Assembly (NCBI GenBank): GCA_903920415.1
Contig: CAIXMD010000072.1
Location: 1-7,306, forward strand
DNA: 7,306 nt
Direction: 5' to 3'
Source: an uncultured Desulfomonile sp.
Lineage (GTDB): Bacteria > Desulfobacterota > Desulfomonilia > Desulfomonilales > Desulfomonilaceae
Below, piece after piece: positions 1 through 5,691 of the stretch (positions within the stretch are counted from its first letter, which is position 1; each line of letters starts with the position of its first letter). Both the position numbers and the translations under genes were made by a program. The notes under the pieces were generated by a model that saw only the letters and a program-made list of their open reading frames with translations, had not been told where the DNA came from and searched no databases.

Positions 1-416
1 ATCTCTCGGCCGTAATCCTGGGCCATTTGCAGACCACCCTGCAACGAAGCCGATTTCAGTCGCAAGGGACCACCAACCATATCCATTTTGAATATATTCA
101 GCATGGTATCGTAAATACGGTCAGGAGCTTCTCCGCTCCACCCAAACGCCCCAAAAGAACCGCCGACCTTTCCCTCCAGACCTGACTTGGCTGCAAGAAA
201 GAGCATAGTTTTCATAGGTTGCATCATGTCGCCGTGATACGTTGCAGAACCGAACACGTAGGCATCATACCCCGCCAAATCTTCTTCTTTAGCAACGATG
301 TTGGCGTTGATAACTTTGGCATCAGCGCCGGTAATTCTTATTCCCTCAGCAATAAGATCAGCAATATTTTGTGATTGACCCGTTCTCGTCGCATAAACTA
401 ACAGCGCCTTAGGCAT
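1..416 (-). CDS. Stand-alone flavodoxin-like protein (3' end outside window)
   Basis: This is an FMN-binding flavodoxin-fold electron carrier, probably cytoplasmic. The first 138 residues are visible and the C-terminus lies beyond position 1. The N-terminus holds a phosphate-binding loop, VYATRTGQSQNIA (residues 8-19). Later come GSATYHG (57-62) and FGAFGWSGEAPDRI (88-101). These loops resemble the flavodoxin domain of FprA/rubredoxin:oxygen oxidoreductase (A-type flavoproteins) more than classical short flavodoxins. The start is the ATG at 416, preceded by AGAGGAG at a good distance. No metallo-beta-lactamase domain precedes it: 78 nt of non-coding sequence and then an unrelated gene lie upstream, so it is a single-domain protein. 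It is the last visible member of the same-strand redox cluster, and electron transfer with the flavoprotein or rubredoxins next door is an inference. Family assignment is firm; the partner is unknown. Confidence 0.85.
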   Translation of the reverse strand, partial: MPKALLVYATRTGQSQNIADLIAEGIRITGADAKVINANIVAKEEDLAGYDAYVFGSATYHGDMMQPMKTMLFLAAKSGLEGKVGGSFGAFGWSGEAPDRIYDTMLNIFKMDMVGGPLRLKSASLQGGLQMAQDYGRE

Positions 417-494
417 TTTTTCTCCTCTTTAAATATGTTCTTTTTTCCCATCCCCGAACACTACCGCTCATTCTTTTTTGAGGGCTGTTGAGTT

Positions 495-1094
495 CTAGCT
501 ACTGCCCGGAAGGGATTCGTTTTTTGTTACTGAGTCCCGTCCCAAATCAAACGCTTGTTTCATATATTCTGGACGGCTTAGTACATCGCCTTTACCCTCT
601 ACAGCTTTTATGAGGACTCCGCCCTCGTAAGACATACCAAGGGCGTCAAAAAAGTATTTTGCTGTGAGCTGAGCCCCTTCAAAAAGATTCTTTCCCTTTG
701 TGGCACCCACGGACACGAGATATCCGCGACCCCGGTCTAATGTCTTCCTTTCCTCAGGTGTCTTTTCAAGGCTCCTCCTGCTCCACAGGGCCTGGCAACG
801 GTCAATCAAGGCTTTAGCCTGAGAAGTGATGCCGTAGAAAAAAATTGGGGAAGAAAGTATTATTATTTGTGATTCCAAAAGTTTGGGATACACCGTCTGC
901 ATATCGTCATCCACGATGCACTTCCCGGTGGCGTCACATCCGCCGCACTCCAGGCATCCTTCTATTTTTAGATCACAGCAACGTATTACAGATATTTCCG
1001 AGCCTACTGATGCGGCCCCTTTGAGAGCTTCATCCAGTAAAATATCGGTATTCCCTCCCTTTCGGGGGCTTCCATAAATTCCAAGAACTTTCAT
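495..1094 (-). CDS. Iron-sulfur flavoprotein (NADPH-dependent FMN reductase family)
   Basis: A 199-aa cytoplasmic flavoprotein of the flavodoxin-like FMN reductase fold. The N-terminal GIYGSPRKGGNTDIL (residues 5-19) is the FMN phosphate loop, and SSPIFFYGITSQAKALIDR (81-99) is the usual second flavin-contact region of this family. Between them is a compact cysteine cluster, C47-x2-C50-x2-C53-x5-C59, matching the 4Fe-4S motif of archaeal and clostridial iron-sulfur flavoproteins (Isf). C39 and C40 are extra. Isf proteins move electrons between ferredoxin-type donors and acceptors, and some reduce O2 or H2O2, which would suit this neighbourhood. The start is the ATG at 1094, 31 nt after the small rubredoxin-like gene. 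The ribosome binding site is weak (GAG 6 nt upstream), consistent with translation following that gene. Family is clear; substrate is not. Confidence 0.88.
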   Translation of the reverse strand: MKVLGIYGSPRKGGNTDILLDEALKGAASVGSEISVIRCCDLKIEGCLECGGCDATGKCIVDDDMQTVYPKLLESQIIILSSPIFFYGITSQAKALIDRCQALWSRRSLEKTPEERKTLDRGRGYLVSVGATKGKNLFEGAQLTAKYFFDALGMSYEGGVLIKAVEGKGDVLSRPEYMKQAFDLGRDSVTKNESLPGSS

Positions 1095-1125
1095 GTGTGA
1101 CTCGATTCCAACTTGGAGCCGGGGC

Positions 1126-1296
1126 TCACCCCAACCGCGTATCCTGGCCGGTCATTCCGCATTCGGGGATGTAGCACGTGACATTGACAAACTGACATTT
1201 TTCTTTACACATTTTACAGGTTTCGGGCGGCGCCTCGCTCGCATCGGCGTCAAAAGTATACCCGCACTTGGGACATTTCCACGTGATCTTTTCCAT
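1126..1296 (-). CDS. Small rubredoxin-like protein with seven cysteines
   Basis: A 56-aa protein. The first part is rubredoxin-like: WKCPKCGY gives C8-x2-C11, and a second knuckle is C27-x2-C30 after a proline-rich loop (APPETC). Such a four-cysteine site binds one Fe or Zn. Three more cysteines follow: C34, then C41 and C46 within TCYIPECG, a tail not found in classical rubredoxins. The ATG at 1296 was chosen because AAGGAAGG precedes it by 10 nt. The frame stays open to 1497, but that extension would run antisense-free through the 3' end of the cytochrome gene in another frame and has no supporting site. It lies 44 nt downstream of the octaheme cytochrome and 31 nt before the iron-sulfur flavoprotein, so it is probably co-transcribed. 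A soluble cytoplasmic electron carrier is likely; the tail's function is unknown. Confidence 0.8.
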   Translation of the reverse strand: MEKITWKCPKCGYTFDADASEAPPETCKMCKEKCQFVNVTCYIPECGMTGQDTRLG

Positions 1297-1306
1297 CTTG
1301 GCACTT

Positions 1307-1314
1307 CCTTCCTT
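1307..1314 (-). promoter_or_regulatory. Ribosome binding site deciding the small rubredoxin start
   Basis: On the minus strand this reads AAGGAAGG, 10 nt before the ATG at 1296. It lies in the short gap after the cytochrome gene and supports the 56-aa reading over the much longer open frame. Confidence 0.6.
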
Positions 1315-1340
1315 GTGAGTTATTCGGATTAGTTGCAGCG

Positions 1341-2840
1341 TCACTGCCTGCCTTTTCGGGTTTCGAGAAGCAGCTTGAGGCTGTCCAGCATATCCTGAAT
1401 GTTTTTTGAAAGGGACCATCTCCCGTTTGCAAACACGCCATAGTCCGCTCCCATCATAGCAGAGGCAAACCGGGTTGAGTTGGCGTAGAAAAGCCATTGT
1501 TCAACCCACCGTTTCTCCAGGGCTTCATCAAACAAATTACTTTTGTCCGCGACTTGCTCTTTCCAAGCTTTTTCAATGATACGCGTTGCAGTCAATGTCA
1601 TGTCATCGGAGGTTTTGATGGTATGCTCAAAACGGGCCCAATGGCCGTTGACCCAGTCAGTGGTGTGACAAGAAAGGCAGACCTTTTGCATAGTTTTGCG
1701 CCTTTCTTCCATTTCTTCAGGCCCGATCAGGTATTCTTTGACAGGCTCACCGTTAAGGCTGGTCGGGAGAGGCAACCCTTCCGGGTTGCGCATTATTGTA
1801 GTATCCGGAGACCTGGGGTGGGGATGAGCGTAAATCAATCCAAATATTCTCCAGGGAAGCCGGTCGTTCATCTGGTGAGTCCTCTTCGCTATCACATCAC
1901 CCTCGTTATTGACCAAGAGACTAACATGACAGACAGCACACGTAGGTGCGCTGAAATCCTTTCCCACCGTCCACGGCACTGCTTCGAAGCTCCATTCTCC
2001 GTAGAGCCCAAAAAAGAGGTTTCCGTGTTTGGATACCGAATACGTTTGGTACGCAGGAACGTCTGGGCCTTTGTGACATTGGGCGCAAGCATACGGTTTC
2101 CTGGCCATTTTCATCGAAAATAGGTGCCGGCCGTGACACGATGAGCAGGATCCCTTGCTTCCGTCCGGATTCAATCTCCCCACTCCCTGATTTGGCCAGC
2201 CGGAAAGCACGGGAAATTCCATTTCGCCGAAGTCTGAGTCTCGCTTCTGTGTTCCTATGACCTCTAACGCTGTGCCGTGACACGAAAGACAGGAATCGGC
2301 AGTCGTTTTTTCGTCAGGAGGAGCAACCTTTGTTTTCATGTCAGCAAAAGACTGAACACCGTTGATTGATGTCATAAGGCTTTGATACAATTCATTGTTA
2401 GCCAAATTTCCGTAAGCGTGGGACATAATATTCTTTTTGTACTGTTCAGCCTCTAAAGGATGGCAGGCACTACAATCTCTCGGGGTTACAGTCAAATGTA
2501 CTTTCCGATCATTGTGGTCAAAACTGTCCTTGTGCTCATCGGGATTAATAGCGTGGCATTCGGCACAACCCACTACATGGCTTGCCAATTTGTCCGGAAC
2601 CTTGTCAACCGAAACTCGTCGCTCTATCTCGGGTTTTTTCAGCGCCTCCGCTGGCGTAGTATTTGCGTGTCGGCTCTTTTTCCAGTCCAAAACCATCGCA
2701 GGTGTCGCTGTTAAGTGGCAAGAAATGCAGTCTTGCGTGGCTGGACTCACAGGTGGCTCTTGTGCGTATCCCGGCACGAAACAGCATGCAAGAAATGAAA
2801 AAACGGCAACACTGAAACACTTAAAGACTACGTTGCACAT
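1341..2840 (-). CDS. Octaheme cytochrome c, hydroxylamine oxidoreductase (HAO)-like
   Basis: A 499-aa exported multiheme cytochrome. Residues 1-26 form a signal peptide with a probable cut after GYA; it carries four cysteines (2, 8, 19, 20), but no good lipobox. Eight CxxCH motifs start at C38, C92, C123, C184, C232, C252, C301 and C388. Heme number and order, GRHLFS (237-242), the GPD..P...Y..SKHG stretch (258-273) and YAHPHP (337-342) place it in the HAO-related octaheme family. These enzymes oxidise hydroxylamine, or in non-nitrifiers reduce nitrite or hydroxylamine. D260 is retained, but the family's following histidine is V261. Y467 in GADYGVF sits where the P460 cross-link tyrosine is expected. 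The C-terminus is hydrophilic, so it is a soluble periplasmic protein. AAGGGG lies 9 nt before the ATG. It starts 43 nt after the peroxiredoxin gene. Family is confident, reaction unknown. Confidence 0.9.
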   Translation of the reverse strand: MCNVVFKCFSVAVFSFLACCFVPGYAQEPPVSPATQDCISCHLTATPAMVLDWKKSRHANTTPAEALKKPEIERRVSVDKVPDKLASHVVGCAECHAINPDEHKDSFDHNDRKVHLTVTPRDCSACHPLEAEQYKKNIMSHAYGNLANNELYQSLMTSINGVQSFADMKTKVAPPDEKTTADSCLSCHGTALEVIGTQKRDSDFGEMEFPVLSGWPNQGVGRLNPDGSKGSCSSCHGRHLFSMKMARKPYACAQCHKGPDVPAYQTYSVSKHGNLFFGLYGEWSFEAVPWTVGKDFSAPTCAVCHVSLLVNNEGDVIAKRTHQMNDRLPWRIFGLIYAHPHPRSPDTTIMRNPEGLPLPTSLNGEPVKEYLIGPEEMEERRKTMQKVCLSCHTTDWVNGHWARFEHTIKTSDDMTLTATRIIEKAWKEQVADKSNLFDEALEKRWVEQWLFYANSTRFASAMMGADYGVFANGRWSLSKNIQDMLDSLKLLLETRKGRQ

Positions 2841-2883
2841 CCGGAAATGCCCCTTCAGACTAAATCATCTCTATGAGCATTGC

Positions 2884-3492
2884 TCATTTCTGAAGCTTAT
2901 CCAACTCCTTCATGAGGTCCTCAAGCCTCGGCATTACGTTTATGTCATGAACATCGATGTACCGAATTATTCCGTTCTTGTCGATAACGAAAAGAGCACG
3001 CTCAGAAACGCCTTCGGGACGCAATACGCCGTACTGCAGGGATACCGCCCCATGGGGCCAAAAGTCCGAAACCACAGGGAACCACAGGTCTCCCATCTGC
3101 CGGGTCCAGGCGTACAACGTGGGTATGTTGTCAACCGACAACCCGATCAGTACTGCATCGTTCTTTTCGAACAGATCCTTTGCAATATTATAGCCCGGCC
3201 ATTGCTGGGAGCAGACTGGGGTCCAAGCAGCCGGCACGAACGAAAGCACAATATTTTTCTTTCCACGGAACTGTTCCAGCGAAATTTTGCTCCCCGTAAG
3301 GTCCCCGAGGGAAAAATCAGGAGCCGGATCGCCGATTTTGAGCTTGGTTACGCTGCCCGTAGGCTTCAGTACACCTGGATTGTAGATACGAGGATCCAGA
3401 GTCTCAGCCCCAAGCTGTTCCGTCGCCAAACAAAACATCAATGCCATGGCGAACATCAAAAAAAACTTTGCAGCCACCCTAGAGTGAAGCAT
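2884..3492 (-). CDS. Exported 1-Cys-type peroxiredoxin (AhpC/TSA family)
   Basis: A 202-aa thiol peroxidase with an N-terminal signal peptide (cut expected near LGA at 27-29), so it should act in the periplasm on H2O2 or organic peroxides. The redoxin domain starts at about residue 51 (KIGDPAPDFSLGDL). The active-site motif PxxxTxxC is intact: P87, T91 and peroxidatic C94. The partner arginine is probably R165 in SERALFVID. Apart from C21 inside the signal peptide there is no other cysteine, so no resolving cysteine exists in the mature protein and an external thiol must reduce the sulfenic acid. The CxxC protein encoded immediately upstream is an obvious candidate. The ATG at 3492 has TAGGAG as its binding site, overlapping the TAG stop of that upstream gene, so the two are almost certainly translated from one message. 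Confidence 0.9.
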   Translation of the reverse strand: MLHSRVAAKFFLMFAMALMFCLATEQLGAETLDPRIYNPGVLKPTGSVTKLKIGDPAPDFSLGDLTGSKISLEQFRGKKNIVLSFVPAAWTPVCSQQWPGYNIAKDLFEKNDAVLIGLSVDNIPTLYAWTRQMGDLWFPVVSDFWPHGAVSLQYGVLRPEGVSERALFVIDKNGIIRYIDVHDINVMPRLEDLMKELDKLQK

Positions 3493-3503
3493 TGTGAACT
3501 CTC

Positions 3504-4082
3504 CTAATTGGGGCTGTTGTCAGGAAATAAAGCTTTGAGAAATGCGTTTGGATCCTTAATTTGCCCCACATGAGCCGGGAGCACAGAAACTATTTTCCCA
3601 GCTTCTATTTTCAATGCAACGAAAGTCGGTGTGCGGATATCCTCCGATGCGGCTTTGCGGATGAGCATGTTGTCATCCGCAAACATCGGAAACTTAACAC
3701 CATATTTTTTTCTAAAAACATCCACTTCGAAGGGTGTGTTGCCAGCCCCGATACCGATAAGTTTGACCTTGCTTCTCGTGTCTGGATTGCCCTCAATCAA
3801 CTGGAACAACTCGTTTACGACCGGGGCTTCAGCTTGACATATCGGGCAGTACATGCTGAATACCTCTATCAGAAGGACTTGAGCCCGAACCTGAGGCAGT
3901 CTGAAGGTGCCCGTTCCAGTGAGGCCTAAATAAGTTTTATCCACCGCATTTTCCGGGATCGGTAACTCGAGAGCCGCCAGAGGGTCGGCACTCACACGGA
4001 AATTATTACCGGCAAATACATAACCAATCATTGCGATTTGTAGTATCGCCGATATTACCACAATTACTGAAAACTTTTTCAT
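3504..4082 (-). CDS. Exported TlpA/thioredoxin-like thiol-disulfide oxidoreductase
   Basis: A 192-aa thioredoxin-fold protein. Residues 1-24 form a signal peptide (K2-K3, hydrophobic core, cut at VFA). The active site is C79-P-I-C82 in FSMYCPICQAEAP, after a beta strand rich in hydrophobic residues (VLLIEVF). The cis-proline is P152 in RTPTFV. These features fit the TlpA/ResA-like redoxin group, which reduces or exchanges disulfides in the periplasm. The gene is 11 nt ahead of the peroxiredoxin and its stop codon overlaps that gene's binding site. The peroxiredoxin lacks a resolving cysteine, and the cytochrome needs reduced CxxCH cysteines for heme attachment, so either could be its partner (inference). 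The ATG at 4082 has GGGAGG closely upstream. A 136-nt gap separates it from the rubredoxin; that gap holds two short palindromes but no clear promoter. Confidence 0.88.
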   Translation of the reverse strand: MKKFSVIVVISAILQIAMIGYVFAGNNFRVSADPLAALELPIPENAVDKTYLGLTGTGTFRLPQVRAQVLLIEVFSMYCPICQAEAPVVNELFQLIEGNPDTRSKVKLIGIGAGNTPFEVDVFRKKYGVKFPMFADDNMLIRKAASEDIRTPTFVALKIEAGKIVSVLPAHVGQIKDPNAFLKALFPDNSPN

Positions 4083-4218
4083 GGTCCTCCCACTATCGCA
4101 CCAACTGTTGGGGACGGACGTTCAACTCGAGTTAGCGCAGGTAACTACCGAGAGAACCTTCCGACGTGCAAATGTTCAACTTCACGATCATTCTCGAATA
4201 AGACCGGTGTCCTAAAAC

Positions 4219-4422
4219 CTATGAAGTTTGGGATGATGCCGGAAAAGAAATAAGGCTGAATGATTTCTTAGTTGCGCCGCAAATTGGGCACTTCCAATCG
4301 TCGGGCAGATCCTCAAAGCTCGTCCCTTTAGGAATCTTTCCTTTCTTGTCCCCTTTTTCCCGATTGTACATGTAGCCGCAATTTGGTGTTTTACACTGGT
4401 AAATAACTGGTGACTGAGACAT
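4219..4422 (-). CDS. Rubredoxin, CX4C type
   Basis: A 67-aa mononuclear iron electron carrier. The C-terminal half is textbook rubredoxin: FEDLPDDWKCPICGATKKSF, with C45-x2-C48. The first knuckle is unusual: C10-K-T-P-N-C15, a CX4C spacing instead of CX2C, followed by GYMYN. Rubredoxins of this type (type II, and the related Rdl) are known from Desulfovibrio. About ten residues beyond the usual end (LISFPASSQTS) form a tail. The start is the ATG at 4422, because GGAGG sits 5 nt upstream. A GTG four codons earlier overlaps that GGAGG and would leave itself without a site. In Desulfovibrio, rubredoxin genes are linked to desulfoferrodoxin and rubrerythrin, as here. It is the likely electron donor to both (family knowledge plus context). 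It is separated by 201 nt from desulfoferrodoxin. Confidence 0.93.
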   Translation of the reverse strand: MSQSPVIYQCKTPNCGYMYNREKGDKKGKIPKGTSFEDLPDDWKCPICGATKKSFSLISFPASSQTS

Positions 4423-4427
4423 GATAT

Positions 4428-4432
4428 CCTCC
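4428..4432 (-). promoter_or_regulatory. Ribosome binding site deciding the rubredoxin start
   Basis: GGAGG on the minus strand, 5 nt before the ATG at 4422. The alternative GTG at 4434 overlaps this site, so the shorter 67-aa protein is preferred. Confidence 0.75.
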
Positions 4433-4486
4433 ACCTGATAACGGACGGTCGGCGACTTGACCCCATGGCTACGAACGGCAAGACCG

Positions 4487-4507
4487 GGCTTGCGACCGAG
4501 ACAAGCC
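4487..4507 (-). other. Candidate hairpin in the rubredoxin leader
   Basis: The minus strand carries GGCTTG and CAAGCC separated by 9 nt, a perfect 6-bp stem about 65 nt before the rubredoxin start. There is no following T-run, so it is not a terminator. It may be a leader structure or chance. Confidence 0.25.
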
Positions 4508-4565
4508 GCCTATACACGTTGCCAAAACTTCTGTCCGAATGACACATTTTCGTTCACGAGAAAGA

Positions 4566-4578
4566 TAATGCGACATTA
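4566..4578. promoter_or_regulatory. Candidate Fur/PerR-like half-site pair before rubredoxin
   Basis: TAATG-CGA-CATTA is a perfect 5-3-5 inverted repeat. With its flank it reads GATAATG, identical to a classical Fur half-site. It lies in the 201-nt gap between desulfoferrodoxin and rubredoxin, just downstream (minus strand) of an AT-rich stretch around 4593-4602 that could be a -10. Weak evidence on its own. Confidence 0.3.
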
Positions 4579-4623
4579 ATTTCGGCACTGGCTATAAAAT
4601 ATGGAAGTCTGTCCACGAACGAA

Positions 4624-4995
4624 TCAGGATTTCCACAATCCGTGCAGATTGCAGAACTCCCGTGCCGTGAAGTTTCCTTGAACGGGGAACAATGCCTCTG
4701 GGGCTTGTCCTGGCTCCAAAAATTGTCGATACGCTTTTCCGTCGGCAATGATCTCTATCCATTCAATGTAATGTTTCTCTTCCATTGGATGGGCGACACT
4801 TCCCACTGTAACCTTAAGGCCATTAGATACAGCCTCTTTCACGGGGATGTGTTTTTCTTTTGCTGCATCAACGGTGTTTTCGACAAACAGTTTCATGGCC
4901 TTGCCGCAGCAAACCATTTCTCCCATGCCGGAATGAAGCATTTCTACGATGTTCCCACATACTTCACATTTGTAAATCTGAAGTTTTTCCGTCAT
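4624..4995 (-). CDS. dfx: Desulfoferrodoxin (2Fe superoxide reductase)
   Basis: A 123-aa cytoplasmic enzyme that reduces superoxide to hydrogen peroxide without releasing O2. The N-terminal desulforedoxin-like domain has C10-x2-C13 and the C29-C30 pair, which bind the FeCys4 centre. The catalytic domain has all ligands of the Fe(His)4Cys site: H49 in EKHIP, H69 in AHPM, H75 in KHYIEW, then C115 and H118 in FCNLHGLW. E47 and K48, the catalytic pair beside the iron, are kept. Length and ligand spacing match Desulfovibrio desulfoferrodoxin. The ATG at 4995 follows AGGAGGT at normal distance. Its product H2O2 would be taken by the rubrerythrin encoded just upstream, and the rubredoxin downstream is the expected donor. 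A 101-nt gap with an inverted repeat suggests its own controlled promoter. Confidence 0.97.
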   Translation of the reverse strand: MTEKLQIYKCEVCGNIVEMLHSGMGEMVCCGKAMKLFVENTVDAAKEKHIPVKEAVSNGLKVTVGSVAHPMEEKHYIEWIEIIADGKAYRQFLEPGQAPEALFPVQGNFTAREFCNLHGLWKS

Positions 4996-5036
4996 TTTCT
5001 GAAACCTCCTCTAGTGTCTATGATAAAAGTGTTGAT

Positions 5037-5055
5037 GAGTAATATTTATTTACTC
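5037..5055. promoter_or_regulatory. Candidate operator upstream of dfx (19-bp inverted repeat)
   Basis: GAGTAATATTTATTTACTC: GAGTAA and TTACTC are perfect inverted arms with a 7-nt AT-rich centre. The 19-bp length and the inner GTAATA resemble Fur-family boxes, and GTAATA also forms the arm of the palindrome before perR. On the minus strand a weak promoter (TTGCTT at 5069-5074, 16 nt, TAAATA at 5047-5052) would overlap the repeat. PerR binding here is inferred. Confidence 0.5.
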
Positions 5056-5096
5056 TAAATTACTTGAGAAGCAACAAAACAGTATAAGACAACGGC

Positions 5097-5672
5097 TTAC
5101 CAGTTTTCCGCCAATATCTCGAAGTAGCCCATGGGATGCGCACATGCCGAACAAGATTCAGGCGCCTCGGGACCCTCATGGAGATAACCGCAATTCAAAC
5201 AGCGCCAGACAACCGACTTGTCTTTCTTGAACACCTTGCCGGACTCAACGTTTTTCAATAGATCGCTGTATCGCTTATCGTGCTGTTTTTCCGCAATGCT
5301 CACCGCTTCCCATATCTTCGCGGCAGCATCGAAACCTTCTTGCCTGGCAATCTTGGCAAACCCAGGATACAACTCGGACCATTCATAATGCTCGCCCGCG
5401 GCAGATTCCTTGAGGTTGGCTGCGGTATCGGCTACTACACCAGCCGGAAAACCTGCCTGAACCATCACTTCACCACCCTCAAGCTGCTTAAAAAACCTTT
5501 TTGCGTGTTCTTTCTCCTGGTTTGCAGTCTCTTCAAAAATCATGGCTATCTGTATCAGGCCTTCTTTGCGTGCCTGCGACGAAAAATAGGTGTAACGGTT
5601 ACGCGCCTGCGATTCTCCGGCGAAAGACGCAAGAAGATTCTTTTCTGTTTGAGATCCCTTCAATGCTGACAT
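5097..5672 (-). CDS. rbr: Rubrerythrin (diiron NADH/rubredoxin peroxidase)
   Basis: A 191-aa cytoplasmic peroxidase that reduces H2O2 to water with electrons passed through its own rubredoxin domain. The four-helix ferritin-like domain keeps the diiron ligands: E20, E53-x2-H56, E94, E97 and E128-x2-H131. The C-terminal rubredoxin domain has C158-x2-C161 and C174-x2-C177, with CGYLHEG and the classical ending near GYFEIL. Length is that of classical Desulfovibrio rubrerythrin. The frame is open back to 5789, but that region belongs to perR in another frame. The ATG at 5672 has AGGAG 6 nt upstream and begins at the usual family N-terminus (SALKGSQTEKNLL). The gene follows perR by 19 nt, so it should share the PerR-controlled promoter, as in Desulfovibrio. 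Confidence 0.97.
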   Translation of the reverse strand: MSALKGSQTEKNLLASFAGESQARNRYTYFSSQARKEGLIQIAMIFEETANQEKEHAKRFFKQLEGGEVMVQAGFPAGVVADTAANLKESAAGEHYEWSELYPGFAKIARQEGFDAAAKIWEAVSIAEKQHDKRYSDLLKNVESGKVFKKDKSVVWRCLNCGYLHEGPEAPESCSACAHPMGYFEILAENW

Positions 5673-5678
5673 TCTTAG

Positions 5679-5683
5679 CTCCT
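5679..5683 (-). promoter_or_regulatory. Ribosome binding site deciding the rubrerythrin start
   Basis: AGGAG on the minus strand, 6 nt before the ATG at 5672, within the 19-nt perR-rbr gap. It rules out the longer frame starting inside perR. Confidence 0.7.
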
Positions 5684-5691
5684 TTTTTATA

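Noticed and set aside
1121..1132. GGGG-TGAG-CCCC hairpin over the stop codon of the small rubredoxin gene
   Set aside because: The stem is only 4 bp and no T-run follows, so it does not qualify as a terminator.
1297..1497. Long N-terminal extension of the small rubredoxin-like protein
   Set aside because: It overlaps the cytochrome 3' end in another frame, and AAGGAAGG supports the internal ATG at 1296.
1497..2123. 208-codon plus-strand open frame
   Set aside because: It is entirely antisense to the heme-motif-rich cytochrome gene, with no recognisable product.
2781..2786. Lipoprotein signal in the octaheme cytochrome leader (cysteines 19-20)
   Set aside because: The residues before C19 (F-L-A) and C20 (L-A-C) do not fit a lipobox; an ordinary signal peptidase site after GYA fits better.
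2437..3507. 356-codon open frame on the plus strand
   Set aside because: It runs antisense through the peroxiredoxin and the N-terminal part of the octaheme cytochrome, both with clear family motifs; its own translation shows no domain.
4101..4133. Palindromes CCAACTGTTGG and AACTCGAGTT upstream of the TlpA-like gene
   Set aside because: They are short and do not resemble each other or the PerR-type boxes. No -35/-10 pair accompanies them, so chance is likely.
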